From the NCBI GenBank assembly GCA_946800325.1, contig OX326957.1:18759591-18823590 (forward strand): 64,000 bases of DNA, given 5' to 3'. The position numbers and the translations under genes were made by a program. The notes under the pieces are model-generated. The model was not told where the DNA came from. It saw only the letters and a program-made list of their open reading frames with translations, and searched no databases. Source of the stretch: Luzula sylvatica. Taxonomy: Eukaryota; Streptophyta; Magnoliopsida; Poales; Juncaceae. This document shows, piece after piece, positions 1-12,221 of this stretch (positions within the stretch are counted from its first letter, which is position 1; every line of letters begins with the position of its first letter).

Positions 1-309
1 GCATAAAACACTTTTATACTCGAAGAGGTCCGTTCGAACGAATATTTACGGTTCGTTCGAACGAACCATCTCCTGTCTCATTTCCGTGTTAATTCCAAAT
101 ATCATTCGTAGTAGTCCGTTCGAACGAACACCAATGTTGGTTCGAACGAACCAATCCCTTGAATGAATATGTGTAAAACCGTTTTACACTCGTAGCGGTC
201 CGTTCGAACTGACACGACGGTTAGTTCGAACGAACCACTCTCTGGAACTTAACTATGCACAATCCTATTATGCATTTAACAACACATCCTTTTCATAAAA
301 TTTCTGTCA
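1..309 (-). mobile_element. Copia LTR, family X with A-type palindromes, truncated by window edge
   Basis: On the minus strand this reads as the U3 part of an LTR. Its complement matches 12170-12400 closely: a GCATAATA block, an AGTTAAGTTCCAGAGAG block, then palindromes and spacers in the same order. Three pairs of TTCGAA-centred palindromes start at 33/56, 119/141 and 203/225. The right boundary at 309 (CTGTCA on the plus strand, so TGACAG on the minus strand) is placed by aligning it with the start of the LTR at 12103. It is probably the 3' LTR of the minus-strand element whose coding debris follows. The rest lies outside the window. Confidence 0.6.
31..230. repeat. A-type palindrome cluster (3 pairs)
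   Basis: Six copies of a TTCGTTCGAACGAA-like palindrome are arranged as three pairs. Distances from TTCGAA core to core are 23, 22 and 22 bp, and the pairs recur roughly every 85 bp. Some copies have decayed on one arm only. Confidence 0.85.
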
Positions 310-2506
310 AGAAATTCGGTTTTGACATCCATTTTTCCACATCACATTGTCATAATACGTGACAATGGAAAACAGAATTTTGAGAATGTGAAAGCATGGC
401 AACATGCGAAAACGTTTCTTCATAGTCCGACTATGAATTACTTGAAACTCTTCGCTGCGAGCCTCGCTTTGCATATATGCAAATTCCTATCCATGTAGGT
501 TCTTCACCTTGAAAACCCATTCACATTTCATGAGTCTAACCCAGAAAGTGATTGAATCAAGTTCCAAACTTGATAATGTACACGGATTGAATCTCAGATT
601 TCATGACACCATGTCTTGTGGAATCAACTTTTCATAGCATCCTTGTAGGATATCGAATCATCATATGATATCGATCTATCATCATTAGCCACGATAAATC
701 CGTATTTATCGGCTTATGATATAGCCTACTTGATCTACGAAAAATTCCTTTGTGTGTTCGACTCGTATTCATCAACTCTTGATGAAGTCGGGTCAACTTT
801 CATCGGTACCATGTTCATTTTCCTGATCTCGAACTCTTTCGAGATTTATTCTACTCCCACTAGCCCGCATAGAGATAAGCGACATCAAGTTCCCAACTTG
901 TGCGCATTCGGTCCTCCTCTAAGAAGGCATCTCTTCGAGCCACGAAAATCTCATTTTCGTCGGGACGTTAGAACCAATATCCTTTAGTTTCCTTAAGGAT
1001 ATATGATAAACGAACAATTTTTAGATTTGAGATTGAGTTTAACCGAAACAAATTTCGAAATATACTCACATCCTAAATCTGTACAAATGACAACTTCGAA
1101 ACCATTCCGATCCATATCTCATATGGCGTCTTTTGTACCGATTAGAAGGTTTATGGTCCATATCATATATGCAACCATTCATTAGTGCCGCTGTCTCAAG
1201 GACGTATCCCAAAACATTTTTGGGAAATCCGTTTGATTTATCATTTATTGAACCATGTCTAACATGCGTTCATTTCCTCTTTTCGAATACATCTCAATGT
1301 TCCGAAATGAAGATAATCGTGAAACGATTCCACAATCATAAATGATCATCAATACATATAAGTCAAATATCGCCTCTTCGATCCTATCGAAGTACATAGC
1401 TCAAATACTCGCCTCCTCGATCCTATCAAAGGGCTTTGATTTTCTTGCTTAGTCGATTTTGTATTTCGTTTTGAAACTCTTTGAACCTTTCAAAAGTATC
1501 CGCTTCGGCACGCATTAAACAGATATTACCGTATCTATTTTAACCGTCCGTAAACGTAACAAAATATTGATAGCTTCCTCTTGCCTCGGAACTTATCGGA
1601 ACATTTACATCTTAATGTAATTTCCAATAATTCGTTGGATCTTTCTCCAACCTTTGGAGAATGATGTCCTTTGTCATCTTGCCTAATAAATAAGTATCGC
1701 ATCAATCAATCGAATCTAATTCGAATGATTCTAGCAATCCATCATATGGAATCTAGATTCGCGTATCTCATTCATATGGCTAAGACGACAATGCCAAAAG
1801 AAGCAATCAACTTCTAGGTTTAATCCTCCTCGGATTTCACTGTTCTTTGAGTCATTAGTCTGGACAACTCCTTGTCCGAACTTTCTGTTTGGAAAACAAT
1901 TTCCCAAAATATCCTTAGACATTTATTTCTTTCGATCCCGCCCTTAAATTACAAGGGCATCCACGCATCTCAATGCATTGGATTCCTTGGATGCTCCAAG
2001 CATCTCCAATTCAAATTTACATCGCATCTCATGCAATTCCGGGATCGACTTATCTATCGAATGCATATGATATTCGGTCATGAAGATCAAATCTCGTACC
2101 ATCAACAGATGAGTGTTAATTAAAGACCCATAAGACGTCTCAAAATTAACCTACTATTTGAGCCGCATTGAACCATTCAACGAGCTCTAGCTTTTGAAAC
2201 TATTTCATGAGCGTTGTGTTTTACTTTCGTATGCACCCGAATTCTCAAAACAATTTTGAGAAATTTGCGTCTACACATGCCACCACAAGGCACGTAATAT
2301 TGTTCGATTCCTTCTTAAAGTGTATCGAACCCGGCTTTCTCAAAAGCCAAAGCCTCGAGCCCCGAATCTACCATTTTCCGTGTCCAACACGTTCCTTTAA
2401 GTCTAAGAACTATTATTTGACTATCAAGGTTAATTATGGTAATTCCAGCCCAAAAGCCATCTATCATATCGATCTCATCGATATATTTGGTGTTGCTTGA
2501 AAACAT
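310..2506 (-). pseudogene. Degenerate Copia gag-pol (minus)
   Basis: Short minus-strand ORFs give recognisable pieces of a Copia polyprotein in the right order. A gag start lies near 2506 (MFSSNTKY). A GAG pre-integrase block with WHCRLSHMNE lies at about 1731-1920. A post-integrase KTPYEIW block, the segment that normally precedes WGC, lies at about 1111-1140. Further remnants run to about 740. Many stops and frameshifts interrupt every domain, so no functional protein is possible. The order agrees with the minus-strand primer site at 3685 and LTR at 3697. I could not place the reverse transcriptase YVDD box. Confidence 0.6.
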
Positions 2507-3684
2507 AATTCTAAACGGATGATGAAGATTAAGCTCCTAACCGTGCGTACTTAATCTATATGCTTATATGATGAATATATGAATGTGTTATTTTTATCGA
2601 ATCGATAACCCTCATACTGATACGGGACTCCAAGTCCATAACACTCAAGACCCATATTTCCGTTCCTCCCACAAGTGACTTTAGCCTATCGGGTGGGATC
2701 CCGTTATTTAGGTAGGATGAATATCCAATCGTATCCAATACGACTCTTGAACCTTTATAGAATTTCGGTGATGGATCGTATCATATACAATCCCAGTTCC
2801 GTGTGTGCATTCTATCTATGCCCCGAACTCCAATCCGATTGGCCTGGACGGTTAAGTCACAACCATATCCAACGTATCGTTCAAATAAGCTACTAGTGAG
2901 TCGACTTTAGCCTGGGCCTCACAAGTCCTGATTTAACGCTTGCCACCCTTTCGATAGTTACAATATCACGTGCCTGACTTTAGCCTGAACCCACGTGAAA
3001 CGTAACACCAAACTCGGTGGTTGTGGACATGGAAGGCATTTCCATGACTTAAATATTAAGAGGGATCATGACATTCATGTTTCTAAATTCGTGACATAAT
3101 CATATTATATCACTATCACAAGATTTCAAAAATGCATATGATTTATTTAGGGAGACTAATTATTCTAAATAATTAATTATATTATATGCTAGAATGTTTG
3201 ATGCCGATCAAATCGATATAAATAACTCAAAATTCCGAGTTTCGTAGCCAAAGTTATCGCGAAAACAAAAACAGCATTCTGCCAACGAGGGGACAGTTCG
3301 TTCCAACGAACTTTAGTGCGTTCGAACGAACCTACCCCTGTCTTTCAAGACTCCTGGTTGCATCCCCGCACCCCCGGTTCGTTCGGAACGAACTGTCCAG
3401 TCAGTTCGAACGAACTGGCCTCTGGGAACCCTGAAAACCCTGTTTTCGTGCAGTTTTTTGCCGTTTTCGCCCGTTTTCGAAGCGATCAATCATGAAACCT
3501 TTTCAAAATCATTCCTAGATACTCTCAATCAACTTTTGATTGATCTCTAGTGAATTCCACTTGTGATTTTAACGGAATTTGACTTTCTTTATATGTAACA
3601 TCATGCAAACGGGTACGGACTTTGATATCCCGTGCGTATATCTAATATACGACTATGATTCGACCCTCGAATCGATGGCGATCA
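2507..3684 (-). other. Non-coding 5' leader of the minus-strand Copia element
   Basis: There is no supportable ORF between the gag start and the primer site. The stretch resembles 10281-11672, the leader of a related element: both contain ACTTTAGCC- or ACTTTGGCC-like repeats (around 2675, 2905 and 2975) and both carry a palindrome cluster just inside the primer site. Confidence 0.55.
3294..3418. repeat. A-type palindrome cluster in leader (2 pairs)
   Basis: Four GTTCGTTCGAACGAAC-like palindromes in two pairs, core to core 20 and 23 bp. They lie about 270-390 bp inside the primer site of the minus-strand element. Confidence 0.8.
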
Positions 3685-3695
3685 CTCTGATACCA
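3685..3695 (-). other. Primer binding site, tRNA-Met type (minus)
   Basis: The minus strand reads TGGTATCAGAGT one base after the LTR end CCCAACA. This is the usual initiator tRNA-Met complement of plant Copia elements. Confidence 0.85.
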
Positions 3696-3696
3696 C

Positions 3697-4748
3697 TGTT
3701 GGGAATTCACCCGACCCCGGGCCCGCGCAGCGGATATGAAGGCCCTGTCCGGTTCCCAAAATCCAAGATCACGCCATGACTTCGAGGGTACGATGCAATA
3801 GAAGGATAGATGATTACCAGCGTGAAATTGATCACGCACGACGGGTTGATCGCTCGCATCCTTTTCTTCCTTCGGTGTCACGTTGGTGACTAGCCCGTGC
3901 ATCCCATACCACACGTCTCCCACCGTCCTGACACGCGTCCGGTTGTCTTCATGCGTCCCGTTTCCGATTCGCTCGTTTCCGTCTCCGACAGATTTCGTTC
4001 CTCCGAATCGATCACAACCGAAAGAGCCCCAAACGTTGCTCCTCTACTTGTATCCACCTTGACTCGTAAGACGTCGGTCGCGGGTGCAACTGCCTAGACG
4101 AAGCACCGGCGAACTTGCTCGATCGATTGATTCTCTTCTCCGATAAAAACAGTTTTTCTCGGTTTTTCTCTCTTCGCACCCTTTCATTTTGGGAAAGATG
4201 TCTCTCAATATTTCTGGAATATTCTGAATATTCTGAATGAATTCACATCTGGATTGACCAGAGAGAGAGAGAGAAACATCATATTTATATCACATATGAT
4301 TAGGATTGGCCAAAAGACATGTATATCAAATATACACTCTTTCACACAGAAAGTTGCATGAATCAGTCCAGTATTCTGTCCATACGAAATTGGTAAATTC
4401 CTCTGACAGAAAAACAACCAACACGAAAGTTGTAGATAATCTTATTATCTACACGAACCAATTTGGACTGGCCCAATTGGAGTTCGTATGCAAAAGTTAT
4501 TACTGTTTTACTAACTGTATGTCATACTGTTGCACCATTTCGGTATTTCATAGAGACGACACTGATACTTCGTTCATATGAAATATATTTCTACATGAAG
4601 GTTGTAGATAATCTTATTATCTATCTAACCCAATTTGAACCATTCAAATTGGATTTTCCTACTGAAAGATATGACCACAAATGTACGTCTACATTCGTTT
4701 ATCCTTGTGTACACTTTTACGGTTGATCTTGAAACTGTATTTCCTTCA
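3697..4748 (-). mobile_element. 5' LTR of minus-strand Copia (family X, D-type U3)
   Basis: A 1052-bp LTR reading TGTTGGGAATTCACCC to CTGTATTTCCTTCA on the plus strand. It is nearly colinear with the TSD-flanked solo LTR at 44792-45835. It carries no CpG palindromes. Its U3 instead has two diverged units containing the inverted repeat GATAATCTTATTATC followed by CCAATTTG and CAATTGG elements. A minus-strand TATAAAT lies near 4280-4290. The element's interior and apparent 3' LTR carry A-type palindromes, so this LTR does not match them. Confidence 0.8.
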
Positions 4749-5873
4749 TCGATAACCTCCTCTTGCCTCGGTACTCATTGGTCCACATCAATGTTTTAAA
4801 TTGCGATATTGCGGTCCATTGCGGTCGGGTCTTTTTTTGCAGCGGATTGCGTTTGCGGGCGCAATTGCGGTGCAATGACTTTATTGCGGACAGTCGTTGC
4901 GATATTAAATTACGTAAAAATAATAGTTTGTTTAAATATATTTTTCACAATATTTTTTTTCACCATTAATATCGTAAAATTTTCTTCATAATTTTCTTCT
5001 AAAAAGAATAAAAAGTTGATTGTCCAAGAACCTTTTCAGTGTAAATAAAAGTTGATCATAAAATTTTCATTAAAATGACAATTATACGGGATCTTTGGAA
5101 TTGTATTTTGTTGAAGAACTTTTTGTCGACATCCTAAAAAATATCAAGACACTATAACTTAAATTTTAAATCGAAACATCAATGAAATACAATGAAAATT
5201 ACTAAATTCATACATTTATAGATGAAAATGACACATTTTAGAAGTTATATATGTTATGAGCATATTTTATCAAATATTTTGATAATAAAACATGAAAACT
5301 AAGTATTAAATAATCACAAAATTTATGTTATAATATTTATATTAAATAATTCTCGATAAAATTACTTTAATGTGTATTTTGTGTTTAATTCAGGGTAAAA
5401 TACAAAATTTCACAAATTCAAGCCCATTGTTGCATTCCTCTCGTCGAGACGAGCGATTTCGATATAAATTTCATGTAATTTGGTGGAAGGATGAGAAAAT
5501 TACAACGTTTTGAATATTATCCGCAATATTTGATCCGATATGGCCGCAATATTACCGATATTGTGCCGCAATCTCGCCGCAATATCCGCAATTTCTCCAA
5601 AAATGATATTTTCGCAATACTTCATTGCGATATAGCGATTCTAAATCTCAGTCCGCAATATCCGCAATATCGCCGCAATTTAAAACACTGGTCCACATAC
5701 ATCCGAATGTATAAGTTCCAATAGTTCATTGGACCTTTCTCCAACCTTTGAGAATGATGATTTTGTCATCTTGCCAAGTAAACAAGATTCGCATTGCCCA
5801 TATGAATCAAATTCAAATGAGTCCAAAAGTCCATCCTTATGGAGTTTTGATATGTGCTTTTCATTTATATGGC
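4749..5873 (-). pseudogene. Copia pol fragment (pre-integrase/integrase), minus, split by a MITE
   Basis: With the MITE at 4789-5690 removed, the flanks form one stretch homologous to 1565-1880. The minus-strand reading gives HINEKHISKLHKDGLL, CESCLLGKMTKSSF and LIHSDVCGP, which are the GAG pre-integrase zinc-binding block and the start of the integrase core. It is a second copy of the Copia family at 310-2506. The X element at 1-4748 seems to have inserted into it. Confidence 0.7.
4789..5690. mobile_element. hAT-type MITE, 902 bp, 8-bp TSD
   Basis: The termini are CAATGTTTTAAATTGCG and its imperfect complement CGCAATTTAAAACACTG. The 8-bp duplication GTCCACAT occurs at 4781-4788 and 5691-5698. 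An 8-bp TSD and CARTG-like ends are diagnostic of hAT. Both ends carry clustered GCAATATT/GCGATATTGCGG subterminal repeats. The AT-rich middle has no transposase ORF. Confidence 0.93.
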
Positions 5874-8153
5874 TGATAAGGGGATTTTTCATCACTTTTT
5901 ACATGCACAAAATATAGAATTTAAACACAATAATATGCTTAAAGTATACCAAATATTCATAATTCCAATTTATTGAGATTAAATACTTTAATATGTGTTT
6001 TGTGTCAATTTCAGGTGAAAAGTACAAAATCTCGCAATACCAGGACTGTAGTTGGATTCGCCTCGTCTTGCCGATCGATTTGATATATCATATGATGATA
6101 TTTGATGAAGGCATGAGAGAGAAATCGAGTTTTTACTCCAAACGGGTCAAGGACGTGACCCGTTACACGACTGAACGCAAATGGGTCAAAACTGACTCAT
6201 TTCACCGACAAAAACAAAGTCAGCAGACCAAATCTCTTCCAGGATACTCTGTGGCAGAAAATACTTTATATTCCGTGAAATGAACCCAAAAGTCTCATTT
6301 CTTGACTTGCCACATGAAAAGCCACAAACATAATCCTTACACCGGATCCTACAGCTGACCGGTCAAAGATTACTGTTCACGTGATCCCGTGTGACCCAGA
6401 TCGCATGTGACTCGCGCTACAACGCTGCTGCCTCTGTCTTCTGCACGGTGATGTACGATCAGCCACAAAGTCCAAGCCACAGAAAATCCAATCAGGCTGT
6501 TCAAACAAACCTCTTGGAGCCAAGCGACATATTAACATCTCCATTTCGTTAATAAATGGATATGTCCATTTCAGAGCCCAATAAGGAATTAAAGAATAAA
6601 ATCTGGCCCATATCTGTCCATTTTCGTACTCAATGGAGATGAACACAGAAATTTATGGAATTTCGGATGATTTTAAGAAGAATTATTCTGAATCTTGGAA
6701 GAATATCTTCAGGGGTATTTTCGAGTTTTCTCCCTGATCCCTTAACCGCTTTTGATGAGGTTTGAACCGTTGGATTCGTTGCAACTTGCTCTACCTGATC
6801 ATGCAAGTTGCAACTCGAATCTTTTCTGTTAGCAATTTCAATTTCCTATAAAAGAGAACCAAACCCCATTCTTTCACACACCCTTGGTCCTCATTGGTCA
6901 ACACTCCATTTTAGGGGGAAGGTAAGGTCTTAGCCTCTTCCCCCTCCATTGTTAGAGCATCTCGAGCTCCCTCGCTCGTCGTCGAGCCATTTTGCCGAGA
7001 AGATCGTGTCTCCGCACGGTTTTCGAGGCCGTTCCGAGGAGCTTTTCCTCCCTCTCTCAAGCTCAAGGAAGTTGTTCTCCTCGTCCTCTCACCTCCTCTC
7101 AAGGCGTGAAGGCTCGAGGACCCCTCCAAGATCTCTTCTTGGACTCAATTCTCATCTTTTTCGGTACTCTCTTTTACAATTGTTGCGTTTTAATTAGGAA
7201 AATATTAGATTTGAATAAACTCTGATTGTAGATCTGTTATATTTGATAAAATAGAATTTGTAGAATTTTTGTGGATTTTATTTCGTAATTTTCCTATTTT
7301 CCTTTGTGAAATACTCGATTGTTTTGTGCTGTTTTGTTAATTCCATTTAAAATAGAAAAATACTCAAAAATAATTCTTTCTCAATATCACTGTTTAGATC
7401 TAGATCTGTAGTTTAAAACATATTTTGAATCAATCAATTCTCTGTAATTTCCTATTTGATATGGATTTTAGAAAATCATTGTGTTAGGGACTAAACTGTA
7501 ATTTGGTAAAAAACTTTAGATCTGGACCTTCATTTCCCTGCTTGTTGAATCCATTGTAAAACTGTTTAAATCCCAAAAATTACTTGAGATTTTACATCTG
7601 AGCTTACTCTTGAATTAGGATTTTGATTGAGTTTGTTTGATATAATTTTCGATTTGATATGAATTTCTGAAAACTGCCTCTCAATAAAAATCCTTCTGGA
7701 CCTTTTCGTGATCTCACCAGGGGCTTATTTGTAATTCGATCATTACTTTTTACTGAAAGACCAAACCTGTGAAATTCTTCTGTTCTCTCTCTTAGTATTA
7801 AATTGTGAATCTTTGTGCCAAATTTGAGATCTTGTTTTGCGATCTATATTTTTCTGGAATTTGATTAGTGCCTAAAATACCCTTGTGATCAATCATCTGC
7901 ATAAATTAGAAAATTATATTTTTGAAAGTAAAATTCTGATCAGTACTTTGTGAACTTTAGATAATGATTGTGACAAAATTTCAAAGTCTCTGGATCAGTA
8001 GAAATAATTCTTGAATTGCAATTTCGATTATACGCAAAATTTCCTTGGAACGAACCTATACTTAGTACTATACTTAGTATTTGTTATAAATTGTTTTGAT
8101 TAACTCGTGAGATTGAAATTACACAATTAAACGACCTATTTTACGTGTTATCA
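5874..8153 (+). mobile_element. Probable Athila-type LTR (about 2.3 kb)
   Basis: It starts TGATAAGGGG and ends TTACGTGTTATCA. Internal landmarks match those of the verified Athila LTR at 13663-15409 in order: a TGTGTTTT...CAGG block near 5995 and 13785, a TATA box (CCTATAAAAG) near 6846, a GGAACGAAYCTATAC block near 8047, and AACGAC near the end. No clean TSD is visible (TATGGC against AATGGT), so it could be solo or a truncated element end. Short ORFs at 6911-7225 lie in the transcribed leader and are not credible genes. Confidence 0.5.
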
Positions 8154-8179
8154 AATGGTAAAGTCCGCCATTGATCGAT

Positions 8180-8508
8180 AAATTCGTGTAAATCGATCTA
8201 GGCAAACCTTGTAATTGTTTGAGTTGGGTATTCAATTGAAAGCCGAAAAGGTGCAAGGCAACTCCGGAGACGTAGGTACTTGCAATCACTCGAGTCGGTC
8301 GATTGAGCAAGTAGTCGGTGAGTTAAAGCTACAAAGCAACCACCTACCGAACTCCGTAAACAAATATCGTGTGTTATTTGTTTCGGTATCATATTTCTTT
8401 CTCTAATTTATTTACGCTTCCGCACCCAATTGTAATTGTATTCCATTACCGCGAAAATTGGACCTTAGGGCTTCATATTCACTCCCCTCTAGGTCTAAAT
8501 TAAGCAAC
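8180..8508 (+). mobile_element. LTR fragment of Copia family W
   Basis: The plus strand matches the complement of 61770-62080: AATCGATCTAGGCAAA, then a CCGGAGACGTAGGTACT block, then GAGTTAAAGCTACA, ending in a TCTAGGTCTAAATTAAGC-like end where W has AAGGTTAGACTTAACC. The 5' part is missing and the right edge abuts Copia gag. Confidence 0.65.
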
Positions 8509-10280
8509 AACATCCTCGGATTTCTCCTTTCCTTTTTTCTTAGGTTTGGACGACGACGTGTCCGCATCGCCCTTGGTTTTTTGTTTCTTACGAATCCCAC
8601 CTTGAATCACGAGGACATCCCTAGCAACTCTTGCTTTGGGTTCCCCCGATGTCTTAAACATCTCCGACTTAAAGTTCTTGAGCATCCCATGGAGCTCGAG
8701 AATCGTCTTGTTCATCGAATGCATATGATAGTTCATCACAAAAGCCAAGAAAATCGGTGGCAATGCACATAAGATCAAATCTTGTTGCATTATTGGTGAC
8801 ACCTTTTCTCCCAATTTCTCGAGACGATCAATCAACGCTTGTACATTTAACACGTGAGTGCTGACCGAAGATCCGTCAGGCATCTTGCAGTTAACTAACT
8901 CCTTCAACGTATTGAACCTTTCAATACGTTCTTGCTCTTGGTGAAGGAAATACAGTTTTGGATCAACGGTAAAATGATACGTAGAAGGACAAACGAACGT
9001 ACGCGTTCATGGGCATAAGAAACATTTTTAGTAAAACTGCCATAACTTTCAGATAACTACTCCAATTTGAATAGTTCAAATTGGGTTGGTTAGATAATGA
9101 TATTATCTAGAACTTTCATGAAGAAATATATTTCATTTGAGCGAAGTATCAGTCTCGTTTTAATGGAATACCGAAAGGATGCGACACTTTGACATACAAT
9201 TAGTAAAACCGTCATAACTTTCGCATACGAACTTCAATTGGCCTGGACCAAATTGGGTTGGAAAGATAATAAAATTATCTACAATTTGTGTGAAGGTTTG
9301 AAGTCGGTTGGAACGATTTAAGAATTTCGTTTCAACAGAATACTGAAAAGGTGTGTGCAGTTTTCTGTTTGAAAAGGTGTATAGTAGATATACATACCTT
9401 TTGGTCCATCCTTATCGTATGTAGTATATATATGATGTTTCTCTCTGATCAAAATAATTAATTCTGATGTGAATCAAAGTCAATTAAGAGTTAATTCTGA
9501 ATCTAATTCAGATTACATTAATTGAGATGATCATTCGAAAAAGAATACTATCAATAGTTGAATGGGTTTGATGAGAAAGAGAGAATCAAACGCGATCAAG
9601 CAAGTTCGCCGGTGCATCGTCTAGGCAGGTGCATCCGCGATCGAGGTGCTACGACTCACGGTGGGTAAGAGTAGAGGAGCGACACATATGGCTCTTCGTT
9701 GTGATCAAACCGGAGGCATTCATGGAGTCCAAACGGTGGGAGACATGTGGTATGAGACGCACGGGCTAGTCAACAACGTGACACCGCAGAAGGGAAGGAT
9801 GCGAGCGATCAACCCGTCGTACATGATCAATTTCATGCTGGTATTCGTCTATCCTACTTTGCAACGTACTATCGAAGTCGAGGCGTGATCTCGGGATTTG
9901 GGAACAGGACCGGACCTTCATATCCGCTGCACGGGCCCGTAGTCGGATCGATTCCCTTCACTTGGAATATTTCCTTGAGCGTTGCGTTAATTTCGTACGC
10001 ATCCGAATCCTCAAATTGCTTCTGCAAATTCGCGTCCATACATGCCAACATGAGGCACGTCACGTCATTTGAATCCTTGTTAAGTTTGTCATATGTCGCT
10101 TTATCTTCGGTCGAAGCTTTGTCATCGGGAGCCACCATCTTCGTGTCTAACACATGACTCTTGCACTCTTGCCTAAGAACAATTCTTAGGTTATGGTGCC
10201 CGTCAAGATAGTTCTTGCCGACTAGCTTCTCCCTTTCCAAGACCGATCTAATCTACATGGAGTTGGTGTTGCTTGATGTC
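8508..10280 (-). pseudogene. Copia gag (UBN2/retrotran_gag type), minus, split by solo LTR
   Basis: With the LTR at 8942-9960 removed, one minus-strand gag is visible. It starts near 10280, has an in-frame TAG about ten codons in, then EREKLVGKNYLD, TCLMLACMD and LKEIFQ. After the insertion it continues with KELVNCKMPDG, LIDRLEKLGEKV, DLILCALPP and a lysine-rich tail (KPKKKGKEK). Gag forms the particle shell that holds retrotransposon RNA. The product would be truncated by the stop and the LTR. Downstream pol is absent, replaced by the W-family LTR fragment. Confidence 0.85.
8942..9960 (+). mobile_element. Solo LTR, family X (D-type), TSD CTTGG
   Basis: A 1019-bp sequence reading TGAAGGAAATACAG to GATCGATTCCCTTCA, flanked by a perfect 5-bp duplication CTTGG at 8937-8941 and 9961-9965. 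It is the reverse complement of the 3697 and 44792 copies, is opposite in orientation to the gag it interrupts, and has no internal element sequence. It is the product of LTR-LTR recombination. Confidence 0.93.
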
Positions 10281-11672
10281 ATCATTTCTACAACAAAAAA
10301 TACTTTTAAATGAAGATTGATACTAACACGTGCGAACTTATTCTATATGCTTATATGATGATATGAAATATGTTACTTTTATCAAATCAATAACCCTAAT
10401 ATTGATTCGGGATTCTAAATCCAATAACACTTCAAGACGCATATTTCGTGATCCTCCCACAATTGACTTTGGCCGACAAATAGGATCTCACTCTTTAGGT
10501 AGGATAAATCCAATCGCATCCAATGCGACTCTTGACCCTTTATAGGATTTCGGTATCGAATCCTATCATATACGATTCGAATTCCATTTTTGCAACCTAA
10601 CTATGCCCCGAAACCCAATCGGATTGGGTTGGACGGTTAAGTCACAACCATGTCCACATATCGTTCAATTGAACTACAAACACGCCCGATTTTGGCCTGA
10701 ACCCGCGATTGTCCTCAATTAACGCGTGCCTTTCACATTGATACATACAACAATGCACACCCGACTTTGGCCTGAAACCGTGCAAAGTGTAAGACCAACC
10801 TCGGAGGTTGTGAATACGAAAGGCATTTTATGACTTAAGTATTATGTAGAGATTTATGTGATATAATCTAATTACATCAATGAGCAAGTTTATCAAGATG
10901 AATGAACATAATTATTGATGATTAGAACCAAAATAAATGAATCAAAAAAATTTTACATGGTCAGTCAAGATGGTTGGTTTAGTCCGTCATGACGGACCAT
11001 ACCAATATTTCTCCTAAATTGGATTTCCCTTGACTTCCGTCATGACGCACAAAACACGTGCGTCGCGACGGACTTTACATGTCCGTCATGATGCCAGCCA
11101 GTGCGTCATGACGGGCTATACAAAACTATTTTGTTGTCCAATACAGAAACTTTTCAAGTTCGTCCTTCATGACGCTTGGTTATAGCGTCACGACGGACTA
11201 TACTGGACCATCACGACGCCAGCTTGTGCGTCATGACGGACTGTACAAAACAATTTTGTACATATTTCCAGAAACTTTTTGGGCTTCATCCGTCACGACG
11301 CACCAACTGGTCCGTCATGACCGTACCAATTTACACAGTGCGTCATGATGCACAACTTTTGTTTGTCACAACGGACAGAGTGTAGCGTCTCAGATCCAAC
11401 TTTTGGATTTCCCGATACCGTGTGTGCATCACGACGGACCACCCGAAAACTATTTTACTTTGTAATTTTGACTTATTTTAACCGTTTCAAAAATGATTAA
11501 TCATGAACTTTTCATGATTACTTCTTGATTCTTTTGATCATCTCATGATCAAATACTAGTAAGTTTTCCTATGGTCCTAATTTTATAACTACATGATTAT
11601 GTCCTAAATTCTCAACAAAATTCCGAATAATTCTTATTCGAAATCGATTCGACGATTGAATCATGGCGATCG
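10281..11672 (-). other. Non-coding leader of minus-strand Copia element with B palindromes
   Basis: No credible ORF. It is homologous to 2507-3684 in its gag-proximal part (the block with TCCTCCCACAAKTGACTTT, then GGTAGGAT, then a GGACGGTTAAGTCACAACCAT segment). The primer-proximal part differs and holds B-type instead of A-type palindromes. Confidence 0.6.
10982..11442. repeat. B-type palindrome cluster (about 14 sites)
   Basis: Repeated CCGTCATGACGG/GCA palindromes, often in pairs spaced 20-23 bp core to core (for example near 11040/11063, 11085/11105 and 11294/11316). Many sites show single C-to-T or G-to-A changes within CpG, as in CATGATG for CATGACG. Confidence 0.85.
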
Positions 11673-11683
11673 CTCTTATACCA
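11673..11683 (-). other. Primer binding site, tRNA-Met type, one mismatch (minus)
   Basis: The minus strand reads TGGTATAAGAGC directly inside the LTR end CCCAACA, with one mismatch to TGGTATCAGAGC. Confidence 0.75.
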
Positions 11684-11684
11684 C

Positions 11685-12102
11685 TGTTGGGTATCGACAT
11701 CACTATCGAGTCCCGCACAGGAGATTGTGGGGCCCGGTCCAACCCGATCCCGAGGACCACGTCAACGACTCAATCGTACAAATCATGAAATGCAACTAAA
11801 ACCTATGAAATTAACTCTTAATTCATAGAGAATTATACCACGTGAAATTGATCGCAGAGACGGGTTGATTATTGCGTAGTTGCTGCTGTCCTTGCTTCAA
11901 CTCCGGTGACACGCACGTCTCACGCCTGTGCGATTCGACACCTAGATTGAAGCTCCGATTTGTCGTATACAACCGGAATAGTTCCGGTTCGTCTCCGACC
12001 TTTCTAGACCTTTGCTCTCGATTGATCACACTAGATAATCTCAGCTGAGATACCTCTACTCGTATCCACCTCGAGCTTTATGTCTTTCGGTTGCGGAAAA
12101 TT
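11685..12102 (-). mobile_element. Truncated 5' LTR (R-U5 part) of minus-strand Copia element
   Basis: The plus strand begins TGTTGGGTATCG at the primer site and shares with other X LTRs the CACGTGAAATTGATCG, GACGGGTTGATT and CTCTACTCGTATCCACC landmarks. It stops at 12102, where an oppositely oriented X LTR begins, so U3 is lost. Confidence 0.7.
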
Positions 12103-12221
12103 TGAAAGAAATACAGTTTTCGATCAACCGTAAAAGTGTACATATAAGGATATATGAACATGAATGTTCATGGGTTGATTAAATGCATAATAGAATTGTG
12201 CAAAGTTAAGTTCCAGAGAGT

